Below, piece after piece: positions 1 through 9,668 of a DNA stretch of 26,685 nucleotides. The notes beneath the pieces were generated by a model. It did not search any database. It saw only the letters and a list, made by a program, of their open reading frames with translations, and was not told the origin of the DNA. The position numbers and the translations under genes were made by a program. Position 1 is the stretch's first letter. Each line of letters opens with the position of its first letter. This stretch comes from Trichosphaerium sp. ATCC 40318 (taxonomy: Eukaryota > Discosea > Flabellinia > Trichosidae): contig JALMLS010000212.1 of assembly GCA_038496445.1 (NCBI GenBank), forward strand, positions 1-26,685. Reading direction: 5' to 3'.

Positions 1-1077
1 GTGGTGGTGCGTACCTTGTTTTGTCAAAAAAAAACACGTGCTCTTATCGAAGGTTTGCCAAAAAAAATCTGCTTTTTGCATTTGACTCACAAAATAGTTG
101 CCTATCATTGGATAATTTGCTTGCCAGATAAAACTTCGTCAATGACGTTCTTTGGTTATTTGCAATTGCTACAAAGTCGGCTTTAACGCTATCACTAAGA
201 AAGAATTATAACATTCTTGTCCTCAAACGGTCTGCTATTGTCCTTACTTTGCATTGCCAATTATTTATCCCATCACTTGATACCAACAACGCTTCCTGTT
301 AATCAGAAGAAGGAGTAAAGGCACTCAATAATATTTTGGGAAACGTACAGACTAAACAATGACGTCTGTCATTTCAGTAAGCTGTTTTGAGTGTCGCAAT
401 CCACTATGGATCACTGTCACAACTCATGTTAAGTCTTGTTTTGGTTGTCAATTTATACATGCGCTCAACTATCACAGCGCAACAATTAACCATTTATGTT
501 TAAGAATTGTAGTATTACAGTCAATAGTTTACAAATAAGACAGCTCGCAGTAATTCGTTGTTGAAGATTATGTGTACTTTAGTCTAAATCGTATTAGGTC
601 CCTATCGTCCATTGACTCCTTAAAAACAACAACAACACATATTGGAGGAGCCTATCTCTTGGCTTGGTCACGAAGCCTGAGATCGTTGTTTTATTCACGG
701 TCAAACAAGAAAACTACAAACAACTTTTCTAGTACATCATAGTCATTGCGTAATTGCATCCAGATTACTCTGGTCTGCCCAAATCACAAAGCGGTATGCT
801 TTCTGTTGTTTGCTTGGACACGTGCTTAACTCTCTTTTATTAGCCACCATTCAAACATTTAAGTGCTCAAGCACAAGATATATTCAATGCTCACCGGAGG
901 CTTCCAACCAAGACTTTAGAGGTACGCAAGAATTTTCAACTTTTTGGAAATAAAAGATTGCTGCAGAATTTTTTTAAGTGCTTTCCATATTATTCTGCCA
1001 TTGCTTGAACAACATTTGCAAGAGTAAACGATGCTTAATTCTTCAGAGTATGTTCTTGCACATTAATTAGGCCGTTT
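1..1077. other. No gene recognised
   Basis: I see no reading frame with recognisable protein similarity and no convincing exon chain on either strand. A 61-codon frame open from base 1 to 186 on the plus strand has no family features. CACGTG hexamers occur at 35-40 and 819-824. The segment immediately precedes a truncated F-box fragment, so it may be degraded intergenic sequence. Confidence 0.5.
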
Positions 1078-1458
1078 ATGGCTCAATTAAACATAAACCC
1101 TGCTTATTGTGCTGACTATATGCGTAGGCCATTAGAATTGGTGTATCTGCCAACAGAAATTATATTTTGTATCCTGGCGTTGTTGGGTAAGAAATGCCGT
1201 ATATCTGCAACGTTTGTTTGTAAACTCTTCTCTACGATCATTCTAGAGCATTTGGGGTATTTAAAGGTGACTGTCAAGTCAAGAGAAAATCTACTCAAAC
1301 TAAATGGAAGTCCTCTTTTGAAAAATACAAAAATACTTATTCGAGGCAATTTTACAATGAGTGATGATGACTTTAAAACTCTCTCTAGTATCCGTAACCT
1401 CCATATAATGGATAAAATTCCATTAGATCGGATTTTTGTAAGCACTTTCCACAAATAA
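1078..1458 (+). pseudogene. Truncated F-box/LRR protein: F-box end only
   Basis: The 126-residue frame carries the family's N-terminal F-box (LPTEIIFCILALLGKKCR, about residues 24-41) and the conserved linker (TVKSRENLLKLNGSPLLKN), then breaks down where the leucine-rich repeats should begin. It clearly matches the N-termini of the copies at 6890-8151 and 24048-25451, which continue into many repeats. F-box proteins recruit substrates to SCF ubiquitin ligases through such repeats, so this copy has lost its substrate-binding part. A second in-frame Met lies at 1117. An alternative is an intron starting at the GTAAGC near 1438 with an acceptor near 1494, which would add about 25 codons but no recognisable repeat. 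I favour a decayed 5' fragment; an F-box-only protein is possible. Confidence 0.6.
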
Positions 1459-1652
1459 AAAAAAACCCTCAGAACAAGGTTGGTTTACTTTCAGACAGAG
1501 TACTATATTTCTTGTTTGGCTAGCTTATTTTACATTTCATCTACTTTGCGTTATATACGTGAGCTATGACATCTTTGGTGAATGTATCACTCACACCTTC
1601 TAAATTATTGTTTTCTCTTCTTATTTTTGTATCTAAAAACAATACTATAGGC

Positions 1653-2030
1653 CTACTCCCAAATCGAACTAAAGCCATAACAAACATTACAATTGTGAAA
1701 AAAACCCAATTTTATTGTGCATAAGAATTGTTTTTGCTTATATGAAGGGTCACACAACTCTCCAAGGTCACCACCATCCTCAGCTTCGTATTCTGAAAGC
1801 CTGCTTCTTTCTTTGCTTGTATCAAGCGGTTTTTGACATTCAGCATGAGCTTCAGTGTTCCAAAAGGTACTGGTGTCATCATCTTGCTCCAAACTTTCAT
1901 TCAGGTATACAGCCTTTGTATAGTACTCCACTCCTACTACCGACCTAAAACTCAACTGCCCTTCTTGCCTACGTATCAAACATAAACTAATTTCAAAGCC
2001 GTTGAGAGCATGCAGAACTTTAAAAAGCAT
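1653..2030 (-). pseudogene. Hypothetical frame with weak Rab switch-I-like segment
   Basis: A 125-codon open frame on the minus strand. Residues around 31-45 (SVVGVEYYTKAVYLNES) resemble the switch I/beta-2 region of Rab GTPases, where 'VGVEF.TK.V.L' is typical, and 'FWNTEAHAE' a little later could be a worn version of the WDTAGQE motif. No P-loop (GxxxxGKS/T) is visible upstream. The remainder is acidic and of low conservation. Together with the fragment at 2355-2521 it may be a rearranged remnant of a small GTPase gene, but the similarity is weak and by eye only. It could also be an unrelated lineage-specific exon. Confidence 0.22.
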
Positions 2031-2354
2031 GTGGAGCCATGGTACAACACCAACAAAATCTCACACTTTTAAATGAAAAGCTAATTTTAATCACCGGCAT
2101 GAAATAGCAGGCATCTAAAGGAGAAACATCATTGCACTTTACAACATGATGTGGGTTAAAACAAAATCCTACTCGCTAGCTTGTTTCAATTATTTTTTAT
2201 GCCTCAATTAGAAGAAACATTTACTGATTTTTTTTTTCTTTGATGTGTTTTAAAACTCAAAACCAGTAATATTGACTTAAGTGACGTGTTTGATATCGTA
2301 TACGCTCTTGTGCTGTACAAAATGCCATGTACTAGCCATGCTCCATATACTTAC

Positions 2355-2521
2355 ACAATTATAGGTAGTCTGAACGGACGAAAAACGTCCACATTGTCGC
2401 CTTCTGTTGCTTGTATTTCAGCACTATCATTTTTTGTTGCTAGTTCAAATGCTTCTTTTGTTGTCACTTGTCTTCCTTCTTCTAAAATAGGCTTATTTCT
2501 TGCAAACTTCAGTATTGAATG
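2355..2521 (-). pseudogene. Possible Ras/Rab-like G4-G5 fragment
   Basis: A minus-strand open segment of about 55 codons begins after a possible acceptor at 2522 and reaches a good GTGTAAGT donor context near 2354. It reads NK..LEEGRQVTTKEAFELA, then EIQATEGDNVDVF. The order and spacing fit the G4 (NKxD) and G5 (ETSA) end of a Ras-family GTPase, with both nucleotide-binding motifs degraded. It lies upstream, in transcription direction, of the switch-I-like fragment at 1653-2030, so the order is reversed relative to a working GTPase. I infer a scrambled pseudogene; chance similarity is a real alternative. Confidence 0.22.
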
Positions 2522-2607
2522 CTAGTTTATTAACATTCTACGTTAAGTTTCCAAACTTCCTTTATATCAAACGTCCATAAAACTGTAGCACAACAAACAA
2601 CACAGTT

Positions 2608-3922
2608 TTATTTTCTTTGTTTTTCATGTATTTTGGCTAGTGCATCTCCAACGACTTGTTCAAATGCCATTGGTTCATATTTTATTTCCTCTGCCGTATC
2701 GGTTATACATGCCATCACGTGATCAGGTCTAGGAGATCCAAAAAAAGCTATTGACATACGCTCCTTAATAAAACAAGTAAGTATATAAGACCGCTAGAAT
2801 CTTGACATACAGCTTCCTCTTTAGCCCATCTTACTCTATGTGGTGTCGGTCTCCATCTGTCGTTAGTCCATCTACCCATTACCATGCCTAAGTTTACAAA
2901 CAAAGCGTTAGGAACAGGATCAGCGAAGACCTAAAGGTAGAGTCTCGTCAGATTACAAATGCAAATGGTTGTTCATTTAGTACCCATTCGTTGTTCGTTT
3001 TTTGGACCTCTAAAGATTCTTTAACATCACTCATTGCTAGAATAGTGACAGTAGTAAAATCAAAGTGCTCAGCCATTCTCAGTTGGTTTCCTTTTGGCTT
3101 AACTTTAGGGTATTTGTACGCTTTCAGCAAATGTCCTCCGTCCACATGAGGCTCAAGAAGATCTTTCGGCTCTACTTTCAATGCAGCTGCTGAAATCCTT
3201 CATCATATTAGAATAGTTGTGCCATCACATGCTCTTGAAAAACAAAAAGAATACTACTCTAACAAGATACCTCAACAACTTGAACAACAAGTTCCTTACA
3301 GAGTAGTAGTAATCTCTTATGGCTATATCGTGGTCATGAGATGTAGGTGGTAAATTGCTATCATAGAGCAGGTGCGAAGCCAGCTCTTTTGGAGGCGAAG
3401 TGAACGGACCAACACTAAATTTTTCAAGTGGGTCATTTGGTAGTCCAGGTCTTCCCTGATTTCACGTGTTAGCTAACGTTAGTAACGGGTACTAGATAAA
3501 TGCGTACAAATACAGCATTAATGTTTTCGCCTTCCACAGGAGAATATCCGCGACCAAAAAAGCTCTTTTTGATGAACTTCGTTTTCTCCTCAAGAGGTTT
3601 ACTGAAAAACTTTTCAGACTCGTTAAACATGTTGTCTATGATGCTTGGATCAATACCATGACCAGTGACATAAAGGCATCCGATATTGGTAAACGCTATA
3701 CAGCGTCAGAAGAGCAGGTTTAAGTTTTCAAAATAGTTATTAAAGGTACCATTTTCAACTGCATCTACGACTTCTTGTTTTCTGTCTGAAGAACCAGAGA
3801 AGAAAGGAGAAATATCTACTACAGCGAGACCGTTTTCAAGAGTCCCTATTAAACAATATTAGTTGTACGCTAAAGTAAATCAATTGCGTACTACAAACAG
3901 ATTGTTGATGATTTGAAGCCAT
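2608..3922 (-). CDS. 2-oxoglutarate/Fe(II)-dependent oxygenase (isopenicillin N synthase-like)
   Basis: Seven exons, complement(join(2608..2763, 2811..2930, 2957..3197, 3271..3455, 3514..3695, 3750..3845, 3892..3922)), join into 336 residues with every phase matching. This is the usual length for the family. The iron ligands are visible as H209-x-D211 (AEHFDFTTVTIL) and H276 (RPTPHRVRW). The 2-oxoglutarate-binding R-x-S follows at R287-S289 (RMSIAFFG). The N-terminal half has the family look (VVDISPFF; TNIGCLYVTGHGID). Such enzymes hydroxylate, desaturate or cyclise small molecules in the cytosol; the substrate cannot be told. The intron at 2931-2956 is only 26 nt, and splicing it is required because it contains an in-frame stop. 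The gene is divergent from the small membrane protein at 4308. Confidence 0.9.
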
Positions 3923-4307
3923 GTTGCTGAAATAGTGTTTGTTTGTTTAAGGGCGACCAGACACGTGCTCAACAGTGGACAATAGTAAATCGCGTGATCA
4001 GTACGTGTGCTATGCACTGATTATGATCAAGTAAGTACACATTTCATTAGTTGAAACTGTAACATTATGGAGTATTCCTGGAACGTAGTTTGAAAAATAT
4101 CACGTGATTTAAAGTAACGTTCTTCCATACGAATATACGCAAATTCATATTCACGACAAAGAACCTTAGTATTTATTCAAATAATTCATATTATTCCTGG
4201 CGATACCTATTCAGACTCTTGGAGTTTGCTGCAGTGAAGTTTGCAAAAAAAGTTGTTTGGTGTTTTCTTCACAATCACCTACTTTTCAAGAGTTCTAAAC
4301 TCTCTAA
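3923..4307. promoter_or_regulatory. Divergent intergenic region with CACGTG sites
   Basis: This 385-base gap separates the start of the minus-strand oxygenase from the plus-strand membrane protein and should hold both promoters. CACGTG palindromes lie at 3962-3967 and 4101-4106. The latter is within the longer palindrome ATCACGTGAT. Related variants (CGCGTGATC) lie between them. No coding exon was recognised. Confidence 0.45.
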
Positions 4308-4764
4308 ATGGCTGTAATATTTGATTTGAATCTATTGATGGTTGAAAACCAACAATCAAGCGTGTTTAGCTACGGTATGTTAAAACACTTCTTAACCCTA
4401 TTGATAAAAATCCATGCTTAATTTTTGTAGCTCTGTTGGACCTATCTTACTGATAATATTGTACCATCAAGTTTCAGTCTTCCTGAAGTCCCAACTGTAA
4501 GTAATTCAACAGTGGACGCATTTGTAGCTAGAACACGTACGTCATGTTTTAATCTAATGTTCAACGTTGTCTAACATTTGAACTGTAGAGGCAGACGCTA
4601 ATGCACTTATTGATGGACAAACAGCTTTTGTTGCAGTTGAGCTAGGAAATGCTTACGCTTTGCTATTTTATACATTTCTCATTGTGATTGTCGGTGCTTG
4701 TATATGGTTTTATTATATACGTCGTTCTAAACAAGTAACAATGAAGGGAAGCGATCATGTGTAG
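4308..4764 (+). CDS. Small single-span membrane protein, unknown
   Basis: The last two exons are well supported: 4431..4536 and 4589..4764, joined in phase and ending at TAG. They encode about 95 residues: a polar, Ser/Thr-containing segment (LPEVPTVSNSTVDAF), then a strong hydrophobic helix (ALLFYTFLIVIVGACIWFYY) followed by basic residues (IRRSK) and a short tail. That charge pattern suggests one C-terminal transmembrane span with the tail in the cytosol. The first exon is uncertain. ATG at 4308 keeps frame only if a weak GTGTTT donor at 4362 is used; the better-looking GTATGT donor at 4375 would put a stop in the next exon. No family recognised. Confidence 0.55.
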
Positions 4765-5322
4765 AAACAAAAAACAAATACAAACTAATGTAAATAAAAT
4801 AAATAAAACTAAAAGCCCGAAAGTACCCTTCCTTAACACAAAATATTTCGTCTTGTGAAGGCAGATTACTTGTTAAAATTGAGTTGTTTTGATATCATAT
4901 TAGTTGATTATTATGTTTACCCACGTGCATGATCTACATATGGGCTGGTTAAATCACGTGGTTTGAAACGGTTAGATTCACAAAAAAGAAAATTTTCGAC
5001 TTGAAAAGCGCAGTAGCAACGTAAAATTACAACGTACTATGCGCGGGTAAATGGGCGGTTAATTTAGCCTAACTAGAATTGACCAGAGCCAGAAAAACGC
5101 TTTTTTTTGTTAGTGACAGCCTTACTTGATGGACAACAGTACTGCTTTCAAAACAGTAGCGTACCTGTATGCTAAAATTCATTTTGTATGTTGATTTCGG
5201 GTGGTTAGCGTTATTGTCGTTACTAGTTGAGGAAAAAACGAATTTAGTCACGTGACGTCCTGTAAAAATATTCCGATCATCTAACAATAATAATAACAAA
5301 CGTTCAAGCGTATATTAGCAAA
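4765..5322. promoter_or_regulatory. Intergenic region upstream of F-box gene, CACGTG-rich
   Basis: No exon recognised. CACGTG occurs at 4922-4927, 4955-4960 and 5249-5254. The last is part of the composite CACGTGACGT (5249-5258), about 70 bases before the F-box ATG. A 76-codon minus-strand frame at 5069-5299 runs through this composite and has no family features, so I do not call it. Confidence 0.45.
5249..5258 (+). promoter_or_regulatory. CACGTGACGT composite (E-box/CRE-like)
   Basis: CACGTG is the core recognised by bHLH/bZIP-type factors in many eukaryotes, and the adjoining TGACGT resembles a CRE half. The same ten bases occur at 25389-25398 near the 5' end of another F-box/LRR gene. Function is inferred from position and recurrence only. 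Confidence 0.35.
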
Positions 5323-6643
5323 ATGAGTGAAGAAGAGACTAGCCAGAACATTAGTGACCTTGTCGCGCTCCCCGTTGAACTAATAGTTCATATTCTCAAA
5401 CAAGGCACTTTTACACTTCGTTTCGCACAAACTTGCCGCTTCTTGCGGGATATTGTCCATAACCATGTCGGATATGATCGAATTATTGTTAAAAGCACTA
5501 CCGAGGTGACGATGCTTTCTGGCAGTCCTTTATTGCAGAATACACCCATTCTGTTCTATGGGTATAGAGATGTAAACGACAATCAGTTGAGGTTACTAGC
5601 GGGAGTACATACAATCAATTTTTCCTGTTGTGAATCAATAACAGACGAAGGCATCAAAGCATTGGCAGGTGTACACACTATAGATTTAGGTTTTTGTGAA
5701 TCAATAACAGATAAAGGCATTAAGTCATTGGCTGGAGTACATGACATTGGATTATCAAGTACAAACGTAACAGACGAAGGTTTGAAGGCGTTAGCAGGTG
5801 TACACTCTATCTATTTATATGGTTGTCTATCGATAACAGACGAAGGCATCAAGGCGTTGGTTGGTGTACACACGATTGCGTTAGTAGACACCAAGGTAAC
5901 TAATGAAGGATTGAAGGCATTGGCAGGCGTACACACTATCAATTTGTGTCGCTGCAATGTAACTCATGAGGGCATCAAGGCGTTGGTTGGTGTACACAAA
6001 ATTAATTTATCGTATACAAAGGTAACAGATAAAGCTTTGAAGGCCTTGAAAGGTGTCCACACTATCCAGTTGTATAGATGTAAATCAATAACAAATGAAG
6101 GCATTAAGTCATTGGCTGGAGTCTATGGCATTGGATTATCAGAGACAACTCGATTTGATTATGAGCTAAAAAAACATGGAAAATGGGTTATACATGATGC
6201 AACAAACCATGTTTCGAAGCAAGTCTTACCGTGGATAACTACAAAACGACAAGAATATTATTGGAAACATGGTAAGCTTAACGGACAACGTAAATGGTAT
6301 GCAAATGGTCAAATAGCTGAGGAGCTTATTGTCAATGATATTGGTGATGGAGAGTTTAAACGATGGCATACAAACGGTCAAATGTGGGATAAGTTTCAAA
6401 TCGCTAATGGTAAACAAGAAGGTGATCACAAGAATGGTTTAAGAACGGGCAATTATTAAGACTTTGTCATCGTGTTAAGGTAAACTACATGGATTAGAAA
6501 TGGAATGGTATGATAATGGCCAACTGAAAAAGGAGTGCACATACGTTAATGGAATACGTCATGGACAGTATAAGTTTTGGACAAAGAGTGGTACATTGAA
6601 ACAGCAAAGCGTCTATGTCATTGGTACATGTACTGACCAATAA
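5323..6643 (+). CDS. F-box / leucine-rich-repeat protein with MORN-like C-terminal tail
   Basis: Two exons, join(5323..6436, 6480..6643), give 425 residues. The 43-nt intron removes a stop at 6457-6459 and restores the repeat register (KNG/KLHGLEMEW). Residues about 12-45 form an F-box (LVALPVELIVHIL). About eight to ten cysteine-containing-type LRRs follow (pattern 'ITDEGIKALAGVHTI.L'). The tail (about 300-420) has YwqK/MORN_2-like repeats with 'WYANGQ', 'WHTNGQ' and 'WYDNGQ' cores. F-box proteins link Skp1-cullin ligases to substrates via the LRRs; the role of the MORN-like tail is unknown. The LRR units are strongly similar at nucleotide level, pointing to internal tandem duplication. A CACGTGACGT element lies upstream. 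The donor GTTTAA is atypical, so a frameshift instead of an intron cannot be excluded. Confidence 0.85.
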
Positions 6644-6889
6644 AGTCAAAAGAGTTTTGTAAAATGTCTTGTGTATTGTGCTATTTACAATATTGCTTTA
6701 ATGTTGAAGAGACTTGGAATCTATGGGCTCTGCCCATGCAGTTTTAAATGCTGCTTGTGTCGCCACTGAAAGAGGTGTGGATGTTCGAGTATAGTGGGTA
6801 AGGTTGTGTAGTAAGTATCATTACATTACATGACTTAAGCATCCTTACAAATCTAGAGTGTAAATATACAGTTTTGAGTAAGCAAGTTT

Positions 6890-8151
6890 CTATGGCAAAT
6901 ACGTAGAGGAAAACGCTTCTTGCCACATATTAAAGGACTGGTTTGTGATTTTTACAATGCATCCTAGAGAGTCAACCATCTTCTTTGTTATATGAGTACC
7001 ATCACAATAAATGTAATCAAGGCTTGTTAAACCAACAATTCCATCATCTGTGATTTGTGAGCAGTACTCTAGAGATAATTGCTTAACACCAATAAGACTG
7101 TTCACTCCTTTATCTGTTATGTGGTTACAATTGTGAAGGCTTATGACTTTAACACCAACCAAGTATCTTAAACCTTCATCTGTTACAGATGTGCGATTAA
7201 GAAAAATTGCATGTACTCCAGCAAGTGCCTTCAAAGTAGTATCATTAACACAGTCAAGATACGAAATATCAATGACTTTTACACCTGCCAATTGTTTTAT
7301 CCCATCATTTGTTACTAATCTACAACCAGCCAAGGCAATGCGACGTACTCCTACCAAACATGATAGAGTATCATCTTTAATATGTGTATAACCAAGCCCT
7401 ATACAAGGTATACCAGCCAAAAGTTGTAACACATTGTTTGATATTTGAGTACAGCGATTAAGATTAATTTTTTTGATTTTGTTTGTTGTTTGATTTTGTG
7501 TTAGCAGATACTTTACTCCTTCATCTGTAATGAGTTTACACCCACCAAAAGATATTTCAGTTGCATTTGTTAGTGCTCTTACACTTTTATCTGTAATACA
7601 ACAGCATCAAGCTTTATCTTGTGTACACTACCTGCAATGGCAATGACACCTTTGTCTGTAATATAGTAGCAATATGTTAAGTTAATGGTGTGAACCCCAG
7701 CAAGCGCTTCAAGTCCTTTATCTCTTATATTTGTACGTGTAACATCAATTGTATGAATACCATGAAGTGATTTAAATCCAAAATGTATGAACTTGCATCG
7801 AAATTTTCTTATTCGTAGTTGCAGATGATGTACACCTGAAATATGTTCTAACATAACATCTGTAAATGAAATCCTCTGATCTTTTATTTCAAGGTGATGG
7901 ACACCAGAGAGATTTTTAAAGTCATCATCAGTCATTTTCAAATGATTAATAAGTATTTTAGTATTTTTCAAAAGAGGACTTCCACACAGCGTGACTAGAT
8001 TTTCTCTTGACTTGACAGTCACCGTTAAATACCCCAAATGATTTAGAATGATTGTAGAAAAGACTTTACAAACAAATGTGGCAGATATACGGCATTTCTT
8101 GCCCAAAAACGCCAGAATACAAAATATAATTTCTGTCGGTAGCTGAAGCAA
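6890..8151 (-). pseudogene. F-box/LRR gene with a single-base frameshift
   Basis: This copy closely parallels the intact gene at 24048-25451. The first frame (from the Met at 8151) carries the F-box (LPTEIIFCILAFLGKKCR) and several LRRs, then stops after 190 residues. At about 7609-7612 it is one base shorter than the intact copy. In the next frame the LRRs resume without a break (ITDKSVRALTNATEIS) for over 230 codons to a stop at 6890, with no other disabling change seen. The far C-terminus diverges from the intact copy. No ATG lies just before the F-box: the in-frame codons upstream end in a stop near 8190, so the start may be in an upstream exon. Either a recent pseudogene or an assembly error. 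Confidence 0.78.
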
Positions 8152-8414
8152 TTCAAATGGCCTGGTAATACGTAATTAGGAAAGATTGTGGTTTAGCGAG
8201 TAAAAAGCTAGGCTATTGTAAAAAAACGCACTCTAGTGTTGCACAGTAAGACCTTGTGTTTTATTTCCTTATAAAAACAGTTTTTCAAGGCACGGGAGGG
8301 AAATAAAAAGGTGAAGATTTTGAAGTGTAATTGTAAACAGCAAATCTTTTTCCAATGCTGCTTTTTTATTTGAAAAAAAATCAGTCTTGACTGTCTCTAA
8401 CAGCTGTTCTTTAG

Positions 8415-8645
8415 CAAAACACAAGCATACCTCAATTTTTCTACAATCCCAATCGCTGCCGGAGTTACTATGAAACCGGATATTGTGGATACGGCAACCT
8501 CTGCAGGTGGGAACACGGAGAAACTGACTGGCTTCCAAAATACAAGCAAAATGAAGTTTGCGAAGGAAAAGAAAAAACAATTGAGACTATGCGTGACGAC
8601 CCCTTTATTGCTAGATACGGCCAACGAAAACGTGGACTACAATAA
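8415..8645 (+). CDS. CCCH zinc-finger exon (5' end not located)
   Basis: After a good acceptor (ctgttctttag, ending 8414) the frame reads 76 residues to TAA at 8643-8645. It contains an exact C-x8-C-x5-C-x3-H finger: C15, C24, C30 and H34 (CRSYYETGYCGYGNLCRWEH). The tail (ETDWLPKYKQNEVC, then RDDPFIARYGQRKRG) is basic and unrecognised. CCCH fingers mostly bind RNA, in splicing or mRNA-decay factors; the finger resembles those in RNF113/Cwc24-type splicing proteins, but no RING follows, so I do not name it. No convincing first exon with ATG is visible in 8160-8400. A longer frame overlaps at 8470-8784 but lacks any motif. Confidence 0.6.
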   Translation, partial: QNTSIPQFFYNPNRCRSYYETGYCGYGNLCRWEHGETDWLPKYKQNEVCEGKEKTIETMRDDPFIARYGQRKRGLQ

Positions 8646-8839
8646 AATGTATGCACTTTTAACAAATACTGTCATGTCGCACATGTGTTCTAATGTGATA
8701 AGGTTGAACAATTTAGACCTTCCAAATTCGATCAGAAACCAATATTGTACGCCAGAAAAGGAAACCACGTGTAGCTCCATTTGAGCATATTGTATTACAA
8801 AGAATACAGATTACACTAAATAGAAGTATACCCTTAAAT

Positions 8840-9430
8840 CTACGTATCTACAGTTCCTGGGTTGCGAAGAATCTCTCCTTCATATGTTTTGAGTTGTTTC
8901 ATAAATCCATCATTTGGCTCTACAAACGGCCTCACGGTTCTAATGTGATCTATAGCTTGTTTTATACCGTAACCTTCAACATTCATCATGTATGCAATAA
9001 CTATAGTAGGTGCTCTACTTGCTCCAGCGCCACTAAAAACCACAATTAACGAGTCACATTTTCGTTGAAGTTATGTTCAAAGTATTTTGCTCTTCTTACA
9101 TACCAATGAACTAAAACTCGTCCTTTGTTCTCTAGCGCTTCTGAAATGAACATATTACACTCTTGAAAGTGTTCCCGGATGTTTGTCTTTTCATTATCCC
9201 AGAATGTAAGTACTTTGTACTTAAAACAGTCTACGAATGGAGGAAAAGGCATTGTATCGCATATCATCACAATATGGGTTATTTTATTTTTATCAAGCGC
9301 TTTTTTATCGTTAGCATCGCTTCTTGAGCCCTTTCAGTGCGTTAGAATGTGGTTTTAATGAAAAGAAATGTATGAATGGACAGAATTGTTTATGACGTAC
9401 TAAAAACAGACCAGGCAATACTTCATTCAT
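8840..9430 (-). CDS. Dual-specificity protein phosphatase
   Basis: Three exons, complement(join(8840..9032, 9104..9330, 9401..9430)), give a 149-residue protein that is almost only the catalytic domain. It starts MNEVLPGLFLGSRSDAN and has THIV (28-31), the general-acid loop with D55 (FWDNEKTNI), and the signature H85-C86-GAGAS-R92. The residue after the P-loop arginine is Ala where Ser/Thr is usual. The C-terminal part (AIDHIRTVRPFVEPNDGFMKQL) is typical of atypical/small DUSPs. Expected activity is dephosphorylation of phospho-Tyr/Ser/Thr in cytosol or nucleus; the substrate is unknown. Splicing at 9033-9103 is what joins HC to GAGASR; neither exon alone shows the complete motif. Confidence 0.9.
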
Positions 9431-9668
9431 TGCTTGTACGTGTGTTGTATTATTAACTTGTAATAAATAGGTGGCACAAAACCCCGATTGTTCAGTGAAC
9501 TACTTTAAGTTTAACAGCAATCATGTTTTACATCTCTCGTAGTCAATAACGTGATTTTACTATTATTCACAATCACGCGTGTTACCAGTTGCAACAACCA
9601 TCAATATATACAAACAGAAGTAAAGGAGAACAAAGAAAGACATGATAATTAAGAACTTTTTTTTTGCT

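Noticed and set aside
5069-5299. 76-codon minus-strand frame upstream of the F-box gene
   Set aside because: No family features, and it spans the likely promoter with the CACGTGACGT element.
6723-6794. Short plus-strand frame reading SAHAVLNAACVATERGVDVRV
   Set aside because: The 'RGVDVR' end recalls phospholipase D-like sequences, but it is only 24 codons long with no flanking support.
8470-8784. 104-codon plus-strand frame starting at ATG 8470
   Set aside because: It has no recognisable motif and overlaps, in another frame, an exon with an exact CCCH zinc finger preceded by a good acceptor, so the overlapping frame is the better candidate.
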